Of a stretch of 64,000 nucleotides of DNA, positions 24,456 through 32,359 are shown piece after piece (position 1 is the first letter of the stretch; each line of letters opens with the position of its first letter). Under the pieces are notes generated by a model. The model worked only from the letters and a program-made list of their open reading frames with translations. It ran no database searches and was not told where the DNA came from. A program made the translations under genes and the position numbers. Source of the DNA: Sphingobacterium alimentarium (GTDB lineage Bacteria > Bacteroidota > Bacteroidia > Sphingobacteriales > Sphingobacteriaceae); the NCBI RefSeq assembly GCF_004342685.1, contig NZ_SMBZ01000002.1:117166-181165 (forward strand), given 5' to 3'.

Positions 24456-26714
24456 GTGAAGCAGTATTGTTTTTTATTACTATTTATCCTTAGCGGACAA
24501 TTTTTGTTTGGGCAGGTAACTACTCCATCCAACGAATCCGCGCGTATGAATTTGGTGTCTTCCAATTCGGGGAGAATCAATGCCAAAACCGGACATATGA
24601 CATTCTACCATCCGGTATACGAGCACAAAGGAAATACCTTATCCGCTGATAGTGGATATATCTACGAAAATGAAATTAAACAACAGTTTTTTGAGGCTTT
24701 TGGAAATGTAGTAATTACGCAGCCATCAGGAACTGTGATATATTCCGATTACTTGCATTATGATGCGTCATCACAACAAGCTCGCCTACGCGGCAATGTG
24801 AAGATGGTGGATAGAAACTCGGTGCTTACGACCAATTTTCTGACCTACAACATGCGGTCTAAGGTAGGGACCTATACGGGAGGTGGCCGGATTATAACGC
24901 AGACGGATACCATTACCTCCAGAAATGCTTATTATTTCGAAAACACGGGCGATGCCTATTTTAGGCACAAAGTCATTGTGCGCAACCCCTCTGTGAAAGT
25001 ATACACAGATACGATGCGCTATAATAGTCTATCTAAAAACACCTATTTCTTTGGACCCACAAATATAAAAGGCAATAACCAGGAAAATTTATACACCGAA
25101 AGAGGTGTCTACAATACCGGGACGGGTGTTGCCAACTTCAACAAACAAAATTTGTACACTGAAGGAAGTAGATTATTAAAAGGTGATAGTCTGCATTATG
25201 ACCGCGATTCAGGCATTGGCAAAGCGTTCCGCAATGTAATATTTGTAGACACAGTAGACAAGTTTTATGCTTATGGTGGTAAAGGTGAATACCGACAAAG
25301 TGAGGAATCCATCTTGATGACTGAAAAACCGTATATCATCACGGTGGTCCAGAATGATTCAGACTCAACACAAACGGATTCTGCCGCAATCAGCCCGCCG
25401 GTAACAGCTCCCATTGAAGAAAAAAAGACGAAAAAGGAAGTCACAAAAACAGTTGATCAAAGCTCGTCCGTGACAAATACCGCGCAAAATCCTGATGTTG
25501 TAAACAAGCCGCTTCTTGTCAACAGCAAGCCAGAGCCGAAAGTAGATTCCGTATACATGACAGCAGATACCCTATTTTCGAGAATGATTTTAGCAAAAGA
25601 ATATGTTCCTTTGAATCTGAATCTGGATAGAAATGGTGGACAATTGATAGAAGAGGCCGAAGAGGACTATGGCGAGGACGAAGAAGACACCATACTAGCT
25701 GAAGGAACTGAAGGAGCAATCCAAGAGGAAGGCTTACAGGTAGTAGGAAAAACGAATGAAAAAGTCCTTCAAAAGCCTAATGAGACCACAAAAAAAACAA
25801 CTGCTCCAAAAATTACAAGCAACAATACGAGCGGTAATAGGCACGGCGAAGGAAGAAAAGAAATTGATAATACGCTGAAAGCAGATTCTATTCTGCGGCA
25901 GCGTGCAATCATTCCAGAAGCAGGACACGCGGATAGCGCCATTAATAAAGCGTTGAAAATTGCGCAGCAGCCTACCAGCAATGATTCGAGCACGACAGCT
26001 GTTTCGGACACATCACGCACCCGTATTGTCAAAGCCTATTATAATGTTCGCTTATACAAATCGGATTTGCAGGCTGTAGCGGATTCCGTGTATTATGGCA
26101 TGCAAGACTCCATGTTTAGATTTATGGGAAGACCGATGATCTGGGCGGAAAATTCGCAGATATCTGCAGATACCATTTATATGCAGATTCTGAATCAGAA
26201 AATGGACAATGCGCTACTCAAAGAAAATGCTTTTATGGTCAATGCATTGACTGACTCCACCAAGTTCAATCAACTCAAAGGAAGAAAAATCACGGCATTC
26301 TTTGCAAATAATAGTATAGAAAGGTTATTCGTCGATGGAAACGCAGAAAACCTTGTTTTCTCAGTGAATGATAAAAACAATATCGTTACGGAGATGTTTC
26401 ACGATCGCGGTGGTCGGATTAAAGTCTTCATGGAAGACAAAAAAATCAAAGATTATTTTACTATCAAAAAAGTAGATCAAAAGGTTTATCCATTCAACCT
26501 TGTTACCCAAGAGAATGAGATATTGCCTGGATTTATTTGGCGACCTCAAGACCGACCAAAATCCAAAGAAGATTTGTTAAATCGAAAACGCGAACTGCCG
26601 AAGGATACCGAAGTGAAGGGCGAGAAGGAGGATTCCGATGAAAATAGCAGTACCAGCAAACCTATAGAAAAGAAAGTGGAGGAAACACAAGAATCCACTG
26701 AAGAAAATAATTAA
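24456..26714 (+). CDS. OstA-like (LptA/LptD N-terminal type) exported protein
   Basis: 752 residues starting with GTG; the signal peptide MKQYCFLLLFILSGQFLFGQ requires this start, since the next in-frame Met is residue 31. Repeated OstA strands are visible (KTGHMTFYHPVYEHKGNTLSADSGYIY, GNVVITQPSGTVIYSDYLHYD, ARLRGNVKMVDRNSVLTTNFLTYN), consistent with a beta-jellyroll that binds lipid A in LPS transport. Residues about 300-520 are a low-complexity, Ser/Thr/Glu/Lys-rich and Pro-containing stretch, probably disordered. After it the OstA pattern resumes (YKSDLQAVADSVYYGMQDSMFRF). The C-terminus is a charged tail. A periplasmic LPS-bridge role is inferred. Confidence 0.82.
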   Translation: MKQYCFLLLFILSGQFLFGQVTTPSNESARMNLVSSNSGRINAKTGHMTFYHPVYEHKGNTLSADSGYIYENEIKQQFFEAFGNVVITQPSGTVIYSDYLHYDASSQQARLRGNVKMVDRNSVLTTNFLTYNMRSKVGTYTGGGRIITQTDTITSRNAYYFENTGDAYFRHKVIVRNPSVKVYTDTMRYNSLSKNTYFFGPTNIKGNNQENLYTERGVYNTGTGVANFNKQNLYTEGSRLLKGDSLHYDRDSGIGKAFRNVIFVDTVDKFYAYGGKGEYRQSEESILMTEKPYIITVVQNDSDSTQTDSAAISPPVTAPIEEKKTKKEVTKTVDQSSSVTNTAQNPDVVNKPLLVNSKPEPKVDSVYMTADTLFSRMILAKEYVPLNLNLDRNGGQLIEEAEEDYGEDEEDTILAEGTEGAIQEEGLQVVGKTNEKVLQKPNETTKKTTAPKITSNNTSGNRHGEGRKEIDNTLKADSILRQRAIIPEAGHADSAINKALKIAQQPTSNDSSTTAVSDTSRTRIVKAYYNVRLYKSDLQAVADSVYYGMQDSMFRFMGRPMIWAENSQISADTIYMQILNQKMDNALLKENAFMVNALTDSTKFNQLKGRKITAFFANNSIERLFVDGNAENLVFSVNDKNNIVTEMFHDRGGRIKVFMEDKKIKDYFTIKKVDQKVYPFNLVTQENEILPGFIWRPQDRPKSKEDLLNRKRELPKDTEVKGEKEDSDENSSTSKPIEKKVEETQESTEENN

Positions 26715-26717
26715 AAC

Positions 26718-26749
26718 AAAAAGGAGCTCCATTGGTGAGCTCCTTTTTG
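26718..26749. terminator. Bidirectional terminator
   Basis: Perfect 12-bp stem AAAAAGGAGCTC (26718-26729) with 26737-26748, 7-nt loop, T run on both sides. It lies between the convergent OstA-like and RdgB-type genes. Confidence 0.9.
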
Positions 26750-26764
26750 TTCTAATTGTATCTT

Positions 26765-27337
26765 TTATAATCCTTTTAAGAATTCCGCCAATTTGCCAAC
26801 AGCTATGGCACGATGGCTAATCGCATTTTTCTCCTCTGCAGACATTTCTGCAAAAGTCTTGTCATAACCATTGGGAATAAAAATCGGATCATAACCAAAG
26901 CCCTTTTCTCCCCTTCTTTCTTTAATGATTTGACCTTCGATAGTTCCTTCGAAAAAATGTTGTTGCTCATTTAGATAAAGCGAAATAACAGTTTTGAAAC
27001 GTGCATTGTTGGGACTGTCTCCCAATTTTTCTAACAGCAAATCAATATTTTTTTCCATATCGCGAGAACCAGAATAGCGCGCAGAATATACACCTGGTTC
27101 GCCATTCAAAGCATCCACCTCAAGGCCCGAATCATCCCCAAAACAGTATAATCCATATTTATTCACCAGATAATCGGTCTTCTGCTGTGCATTCTCCTGG
27201 AAGGTAACACCTGTCTCGGGAATATCATCCTGGCAATCAATATCGCTCAGTGATTTCAATATAAATTTATCGCCTACAATAGCTTGTACTTCTTCAAGCT
27301 TATGCGCATTATTCGTCGCAAATACTAATTCTAACAT
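26765..27337 (-). CDS. rdgB: Non-canonical purine NTP pyrophosphatase (RdgB/HAM1)
   Basis: 190 residues. It hydrolyses dITP, ITP and XTP to keep them out of nucleic acid. Signatures are the N-terminal LVFATNNAHKLEEVQAI, ETGVTFQENAQQKTDYLVNKYGLYCFGDDSGLEVDALNGEPGVYSARYSG, the substrate loop GEKGFGYDPIFIP and the C-terminal AEMSAEEKNAISHRAIAV. All catalytic positions I know of are present. The ATG is 4 nt after the -7 box, in a promoter nearly identical to that of recF. Confidence 0.95.
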   Translation of the reverse strand: MLELVFATNNAHKLEEVQAIVGDKFILKSLSDIDCQDDIPETGVTFQENAQQKTDYLVNKYGLYCFGDDSGLEVDALNGEPGVYSARYSGSRDMEKNIDLLLEKLGDSPNNARFKTVISLYLNEQQHFFEGTIEGQIIKERRGEKGFGYDPIFIPNGYDKTFAEMSAEEKNAISHRAIAVGKLAEFLKGL

Positions 27338-27341
27338 GTAG

Positions 27342-27371
27342 CAAAGTAAAAACTAAAAATTAAAAAGTCAA
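27342..27371 (-). promoter_or_regulatory. Promoter of the RdgB-type gene, near-twin of the recF promoter
   Basis: Minus strand: TTGAC at 27371-27367, 18-nt T-rich spacer containing TTTAGTTTT, TACTTTG at 27348-27342, then 4 nt and the ATG. Confidence 0.6.
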
Positions 27372-27419
27372 AAAGTTAGAAGGAAAAAGGAAAATATAAA
27401 TAAGTCGAAAAACTTATTT

Positions 27420-27953
27420 TTAAGAAGCAATAAAAGTCTTAAACTCTCCCCAAAAAAGTTTCTTTTTGCTGATATCAGCAAACATTTCTTCGAACGAGAA
27501 CGTATTGAATACAGCCGCTGCGCGACCTTTTAAATAAGAATTGTGTGGAATTTCAGGAAGAACTAACGATTTGGGTTCTACGCCAAGCAATGTGATTTTC
27601 GTCGGCGTGAAGAAATCTCTGATGCGGCTGAATTCGTTGGGATTTTGAGGGTTTGCAAGATTGACTACAGCCACATTTTCCAGCGTCAATCCTAATGCAG
27701 CAATTGTCTTGACAAAAGCTTCTTCCGCTTCGGGTGAGAAATAAGGATAATCTGGATAACGCAGAATAAACAATATACCTGCAGACTTGTCTCCCTTGTA
27801 CACGAACTCTTCCGTGGAAGAATCCCAATTTACTGAAGGTAAATTCTCCGAAGAAGAATTTTGAGCATTATCCATAACAAAACCAGCAGAAAACAAAGTT
27901 TCATTCATCAGTGCTTGTAAGGCTATTGGATTATCTGTTAATAGATTGCTCAT
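27420..27953 (-). CDS. Hypothetical cytosolic protein
   Basis: About 177 residues from the ATG at 27953; the frame opens further upstream at 27974, but MSNLLTDNPIALQALMNETLF is the more likely start. There is no signal peptide or membrane segment. Segments such as AGILFILRYPDYPYFSPEAEEAFVKTIAALGLTLENVAVVNLANP and ITLLGVEPKSLVLP suggest an alpha/beta fold of the kind seen in DNA polymerase III psi or uracil-glycosylase-like proteins, but I cannot assign it. It lies between rdgB and the deoxyhypusine synthase-like gene on the same strand; a hairpin precedes it, so it may have its own transcript. Confidence 0.55.
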   Translation of the reverse strand: MSNLLTDNPIALQALMNETLFSAGFVMDNAQNSSSENLPSVNWDSSTEEFVYKGDKSAGILFILRYPDYPYFSPEAEEAFVKTIAALGLTLENVAVVNLANPQNPNEFSRIRDFFTPTKITLLGVEPKSLVLPEIPHNSYLKGRAAAVFNTFSFEEMFADISKKKLFWGEFKTFIAS

Positions 27954-27967
27954 AGAAAGGTGATAAA

Positions 27968-28003
27968 TGAGCAAAGAGAAAGGCTAAGACCTCGCTCTTT
28001 GCT
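27968..28003 (-). terminator. Hairpin after the deoxyhypusine synthase-like gene
   Basis: GAGCAAAGAG (27968-27977) pairs perfectly with CTCTTTGCTC (27994-28003), 16-nt loop. The T tail on the minus strand is short, so termination may be partial. Confidence 0.5.
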
Positions 28004-28017
28004 CTTTATTAACAATA

Positions 28018-28998
28018 TTATTGTCCTAAAATCCAAGCGAATACCAATGGCGCAACGATAGTCGCATCCGATTCGATCATGAATTTAGGTGTATCGATAT
28101 CTAATTTACCCCAAGTGATTTTCTCATTGGGAACCGCTCCTGAGTACGAACCGTATGAAGTCGTAGAATCAGAAATCTGGCAGAAGTAAGACCAGAAAGG
28201 AACATCTGTCCACTCTAAATCTTGATACATCATCGGTACTACACAGATTGGAAAATCACCAGAAATACCACCAGCGATTTGGAAGAAACCTACTCCTTTA
28301 CCGCCTGAGTTAGCACGGTACCATTCTGTCAAATAAATCATGTACTCGATACCTGATTTTACAGTTGAAGCTTTTAAGTTACCTTTGATTACATTAGAAG
28401 CGAAGATATTACCCGTAGTTGAATCTTCCCATCCTGGACATACGATCGGTAAATTTTTCTCTGCTGCAGCAACAATCCAAGAATCTTTAGGATCAATTTC
28501 GTAGTATTGCTCCAACACACCTGAATTCACCACTTGGTATAAAAATTCATGTGGCAAATAACGCTCACCTTTAGCCTCTGCTGCATGCCAAACATCTTCT
28601 AAATGCTCTTGAAGACGACGGAAAGCCTCCTCTTCAGGGATACAAGTGTCTGTCACACGGTTGAAGTGTGTATCTAACAATTCGCGCTCTTGCTCTGGTG
28701 TCAAATCTCTCCAGTTAGGAATACGTTTGTAGTGTGAATGTGCAACTAAATTCATCACATCCTCTTCTAAGTTTGCACCTGTACAAGAGATAATATGAAC
28801 TTTATCTTGACGGATCATTTCCGCTAAAGAAACACCTAATTCTGCTGTAGACATCGCACCACCTAATGATATCAACATTTTACCACCTTCTAGTAGATGC
28901 TGCTCATATCCTTTAGCTGCATCAACTAAAGCTGCTGCATTAAAGTGACGGTAATTGTGCTCAATAAATTGACTAATTGGACCTTTTTGTGTACTCAT
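28018..28998 (-). CDS. Deoxyhypusine synthase family protein
   Basis: 326 residues. NAD-dependent aminobutyl-transferase fold. Visible signatures are MLISLGGAMSTAELG, ISCTGANLEEDVM, PIVCPGWEDSTTGNIF, GVGFFQIAGGISGDFPICVVP and ITWGKLD, in which Lys298 corresponds to the active-site lysine that forms the enzyme-substrate imine in eukaryotic deoxyhypusine synthase. Bacteria have no eIF5A, so the bacterial members probably act on polyamines (homospermidine-type chemistry) or an unknown acceptor. No polyamine gene is nearby to help. It has an exact -7 box about 25 nt before the start. Confidence 0.88.
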   Translation of the reverse strand: MSTQKGPISQFIEHNYRHFNAAALVDAAKGYEQHLLEGGKMLISLGGAMSTAELGVSLAEMIRQDKVHIISCTGANLEEDVMNLVAHSHYKRIPNWRDLTPEQERELLDTHFNRVTDTCIPEEEAFRRLQEHLEDVWHAAEAKGERYLPHEFLYQVVNSGVLEQYYEIDPKDSWIVAAAEKNLPIVCPGWEDSTTGNIFASNVIKGNLKASTVKSGIEYMIYLTEWYRANSGGKGVGFFQIAGGISGDFPICVVPMMYQDLEWTDVPFWSYFCQISDSTTSYGSYSGAVPNEKITWGKLDIDTPKFMIESDATIVAPLVFAWILGQ

Positions 28999-29023
28999 CT
29001 TTATCTATTTTTAATAAGTAGTA

Positions 29024-29031
29024 CAAAGGTA
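29024..29031 (-). promoter_or_regulatory. -7 element of the deoxyhypusine synthase-like gene
   Basis: Minus strand TACCTTTG, exact consensus, 25 nt upstream of the ATG at 28998. Confidence 0.55.
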
Positions 29032-29216
29032 CTGATTTAAATTTATTTTAGGTTGTTTACCATGCTATTGCCATACGTCAACATCTATTTTTTAACAAAT
29101 GATAAAAAGTCATCTTACTGCTATGGAAATATTCAGCGCTATACCCTTAAACTTCCTATGATACACCGTGATACACGGGCCCTCGAAATTATTTATGGCA
29201 CTATAAAAAATAAAAT

Positions 29217-29224
29217 TATTTTTG
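29217..29224 (+). promoter_or_regulatory. -7 element of the gene at 29254
   Basis: TATTTTTG, exact consensus, 29 nt before the ATG. Confidence 0.6.
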
Positions 29225-29253
29225 CATATTAGACTATTAACCATAATTAAGAA

Positions 29254-29631
29254 ATGAAAAATCCTGTACTTGTTGATAAAATCACTATCGGAACTATTGA
29301 GTTTGCCGCTTATATTGTAGAATACGAAAATAATTTAGAGGCCTTTACTATCTATTACCAGCACGAAAAAGAACCCCTACTGATGTTTCAACAGATTGAC
29401 AGCGGTGCAAATGAGGTGGAAATAAAGGTAAATCAAGAAATGGTCGATAAGTTGCAGCTTCTAAAATCCAAAGATCCACAACAACGTAAAGCGCATTACA
29501 TCGCATTCCGAGAATTTGCGTTGAATGCAGAACAAAAAGCTAAAGAAATAGCCCTAAAAGACAAAAAATTGTACTATCTCACGGATGTACAATTGATCAA
29601 ATGCCTGGAACAAGCTTATTTGGTGGATTAA
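29254..29631 (+). CDS. Hypothetical cytosolic protein
   Basis: 125 residues, no signal peptide or membrane segment. The N-terminal half looks beta-rich (ITIGTIEFAAYIVEYENNLEAFTIYYQHEKEPLLMFQQID); the C-terminal half is a charged helical region (QQRKAHYIAFREFALNAEQKAKEIALKDKKLYYLTDVQLIKCLEQAY). No family is recognised. It has its own exact -7 promoter box. It is convergent with the small membrane-protein gene on the other strand, with only 10 bp between their stops. Confidence 0.65.
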   Translation: MKNPVLVDKITIGTIEFAAYIVEYENNLEAFTIYYQHEKEPLLMFQQIDSGANEVEIKVNQEMVDKLQLLKSKDPQQRKAHYIAFREFALNAEQKAKEIALKDKKLYYLTDVQLIKCLEQAYLVD

Positions 29632-29641
29632 AAATAATGGA

Positions 29642-29755
29642 TTATTTTCTTTTCAATAATTTTGAAAAGAATAAATAGGACGCAATCAAAAAAGTGACGA
29701 GAACAATAAGGACAACAACTTCCTCCTTACCGATTCCCCAAGACATTGTATTCAT
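29642..29755 (-). CDS. 37-residue single-pass membrane protein
   Basis: Minus-strand ORF reading MNTMSWGIGKEEVVVLIVL, continuing through VTFLIASYLFF to SKLLKRK and TAA. There is one strong hydrophobic segment (about residues 13-31) flanked by an acidic N-terminal side (KEE) and a basic C-terminal tail (KLLKRK), so an N-out/C-in topology is expected. It starts about 17 nt after the susE terminator on the same strand, and a near -7 sequence (TATTTTG) lies directly upstream. Small Bacteroidota membrane proteins of this kind are often unannotated. No homologue is known to me. Confidence 0.5.
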   Translation of the reverse strand: MNTMSWGIGKEEVVVLIVLVTFLIASYLFFSKLLKRK

Positions 29756-29771
29756 ACTACCAAAATAAATA

Positions 29772-29800
29772 AAAAAGGGTGATTATTCATCACCCTTTTT
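29772..29800 (-). terminator. Terminator of the susCDE operon
   Basis: Perfect 12-bp stem AAAAAGGGTGAT (29772-29783) with 29789-29800, 5-nt loop, T run on the minus strand. Confidence 0.88.
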
Positions 29801-29807
29801 CTAAAAA

Positions 29808-30776
29808 TTATTTTTTCTGAATAACTGCTTTGTAAGCTCCTGGAGTCAGATCCAGAGAGATATCATACGTACCTGCAGCTGTAATTTCCAAATCAGCACC
29901 TCCATGGGTGATCTCGCTTGGAGTGCCACCAAAGTTGATCGGCCAATCATCGTTAGCTCTGAACTTTATTTTACCCGGTACTAGATTAATAGTGATTTTC
30001 CAAATATAAGTTCCTTTGCCACCAGCAAAAGTCATATCCGTATCCGCATCCCAACCTGTAGGTGTTGCGTCACCGATAATACCCATCTTAAGTTCAAGAA
30101 CTTCATACGTTAACGCTTCTGAATCCATGCGCACACGGTAAAAGCCATTTTTCTCTACCGTAAGATTATCCGCCTCTTCGTCTTCAGAAATCGTTCCTGC
30201 AGTAGTACCTTTACCAAAACCACCTGCCCAATCTATGTTAGTAGGCAAGAATTTGAATCCCCCGTCTGCTGTCAAATACTCAAAGATTTCGAATTTTGTT
30301 TTACTCTCGGCATCGTACAGTGACATCAATGTGGCATTAGAAGGCTCCCATCCAGCTCCCGTAGAGCCACCTACGATATACATCGCCGGGGTGCTTTCTA
30401 AGAATGTAATAGGATGCTTCTTGGTAATAGTCTGCCCACCAGATTGGTAACTCACGATAAGATTTGCTTCACCAATGTAACTCTCGTCCAATGGAATATC
30501 AAATTCTCTTTCGGTGATTTTTTGATTTCCTTCCAAGGTTACAGCTTCAGTCATCAGGGTTTCTCCATCTTTCTCAATCGCGAAATCAAAAGACTTCACG
30601 TTATTAGTGATAAAACCAACTTTAAGTTTCTTACCAATTTGTAAGGATGCAGCTGTAGATTCATTGATCGAAACAATTTCATCGTCAATCGTATGTTCTA
30701 CCTTCTTGCAGGCATTCAGTCCGCCCACAAAAAGGACACATAGACAAATTGCAATATATTTATGTAGTGTTTTCAT
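29808..30776 (-). CDS. SusE/SusF-like outer-membrane lipoprotein
   Basis: 322 residues. Lipoprotein signal with Cys23 (GGLNACKK). A SusE-type Ig-like N-terminal domain is followed by two carbohydrate-binding-like repeats: AMYIVGGSTGAGWEPSNATLM with FKFLPTNIDWAGGFGKG, and MGIIGDATPTGWDADTDM with IKFRANDDWPINFGG. The Trp-rich pattern in each repeat is typical of starch-binding SusE/F modules. It is the third gene of the locus, 11 bp after susD, and is probably surface-exposed. Substrate type (alpha-glucan) is inferred from the family only. Confidence 0.87.
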   Translation of the reverse strand: MKTLHKYIAICLCVLFVGGLNACKKVEHTIDDEIVSINESTAASLQIGKKLKVGFITNNVKSFDFAIEKDGETLMTEAVTLEGNQKITEREFDIPLDESYIGEANLIVSYQSGGQTITKKHPITFLESTPAMYIVGGSTGAGWEPSNATLMSLYDAESKTKFEIFEYLTADGGFKFLPTNIDWAGGFGKGTTAGTISEDEEADNLTVEKNGFYRVRMDSEALTYEVLELKMGIIGDATPTGWDADTDMTFAGGKGTYIWKITINLVPGKIKFRANDDWPINFGGTPSEITHGGADLEITAAGTYDISLDLTPGAYKAVIQKK

Positions 30777-30787
30777 GAGATCATTAA

Positions 30788-32347
30788 TTAATATCCAGGA
30801 TTTGGTGTTAGATTTCCATTATTAGCCAGAGCTGTTGCTGGTATTGGGAAAAGTCTTTTGTGCGTTTCCGAAGGATTAGCAGGCTTGAACAACATGGCAT
30901 CTTCCCATTTACCAAAACGAATCATGTCGGTACGTCTTGTTACTTCAAAGGTAAATTCCAAACCTCTTTCTTTGTAAATAGCATCTAATGTCAACGTTGA
31001 AGTAGTGAAGTGCTTCTCCGGATTAATAGGGAAAGCTCTTTTACGAACTTCATTAGCCGCTGTCAAGGCTTCTGCAGCAGTACCATTTGTAGCACCACGC
31101 AAGATAGCTTCTGCTTTCATCAATAGCACATCAGCCAATCTTAATACAACCACATCATTACCTGCATCACTGCCTATATGATTTTTATCGGGTTGGTATT
31201 TAACACAACGTGCGCCTGCAAGACGACCACCATCATCAGCACCACCAATATCAAAGTCAGATCCTGGCAACAAATTATAGCCATTAGGATTGATCACGAT
31301 ATTCATACCGTTATAGATTAATGGTTGTCCTGTCGAATTATACTGTTGGCCGTACAACCATTGCTGCTTACGATTATCTTGGTCTTCAAACAAGTTAAAG
31401 TACGCTGGTTGAGCACTCCAGCCATTCCAAGGGTTACCATTCAATTCAAATGTCTGACGGTGCGCATAATGCAACACTTTATTGAATAAAGCATTTCCTT
31501 TAGCACGAGAAGCGTCAAACGGAATGGAGAAAATTGGTTCTGGACTATCAGCCCCATTATCCGGCTTAAATTGAGCCAAGAAATCATTTTCTAGAGAATA
31601 TTTTCCCGAAGCAATCACAGCATTCGCATTTTCTACTACTTTATTCCATTGTGCTGTACCGGTGTACACCTGTGCATTGAGGTATGCTTTTGCCAATAGC
31701 GCATGTGCAAACCATTTTGTAGGGCGACCATACGTCGCTAAAGATTTATCTTCACTCAATAAAGCTAGATTTTCTTCCAATTCAGATACAACAAATGCAA
31801 ATACCTGTGCGCGTGGAGTAGTAGTTGGCAACTCTGTACCTGTATCAAAGGTCGTCACCAAAGGTATATTTCCATAGGCATCCATCATCAGATAATAATA
31901 CCAAGCACGCATGGTTTTAATTTCTGCTAATGTTTGATTTTTTTGCTCTGATTCTTCAGATTTTTCCAATACACTGAGTACACGATTACATGTACCTATG
32001 GCATTAAAACCCCAATTCCAGGCATTACGAACCACCTCGTGCGAAGGAGACCAGGTGTGATAATGCATATCACGCCATTTACCACCGTCAAACCAGTCAC
32101 CACCACGTGTTGGGATGATTACCTCATCCGAACCAGCAGTCTGTAAATCAAAGTAATCTCCAAAAAAACCACGTGCAGAAGTATACACGGGACCTGTTAC
32201 GGCCACAAATTGCTCCGGTGTCTTTGGAAATGTTTCTTCTGTATAAGAGGAATATACTTTATCGTCAAATTTTGTACATGAACCACCTCCAAATAAGGTA
32301 ACTCCTGCCAGAAGAAATATATATAGTTTATTATTTTTCGCTTTCAT
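30788..32347 (-). CDS. RagB/SusD family glycan-binding lipoprotein
   Basis: 519 residues. Lipoprotein signal with Cys24 (FGGGSC). The SusD fold shows TPR-like helices (RAWYYYLMMDAYGNIPLV, KWFAHALLAKAYLNAQVYTG) and the C-terminal NEVRKRAF...LDAIYKERGLEFTFEVTRRTDMIRFG, then LFPIPATALANNGNLTPNPGY. It forms the lid on the SusC barrel and captures the oligosaccharide. It is 12 bp downstream of susC and in the same operon. Confidence 0.95.
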   Translation of the reverse strand: MKAKNNKLYIFLLAGVTLFGGGSCTKFDDKVYSSYTEETFPKTPEQFVAVTGPVYTSARGFFGDYFDLQTAGSDEVIIPTRGGDWFDGGKWRDMHYHTWSPSHEVVRNAWNWGFNAIGTCNRVLSVLEKSEESEQKNQTLAEIKTMRAWYYYLMMDAYGNIPLVTTFDTGTELPTTTPRAQVFAFVVSELEENLALLSEDKSLATYGRPTKWFAHALLAKAYLNAQVYTGTAQWNKVVENANAVIASGKYSLENDFLAQFKPDNGADSPEPIFSIPFDASRAKGNALFNKVLHYAHRQTFELNGNPWNGWSAQPAYFNLFEDQDNRKQQWLYGQQYNSTGQPLIYNGMNIVINPNGYNLLPGSDFDIGGADDGGRLAGARCVKYQPDKNHIGSDAGNDVVVLRLADVLLMKAEAILRGATNGTAAEALTAANEVRKRAFPINPEKHFTTSTLTLDAIYKERGLEFTFEVTRRTDMIRFGKWEDAMLFKPANPSETHKRLFPIPATALANNGNLTPNPGY

Positions 32348-32359
32348 ATTATCTACGTA

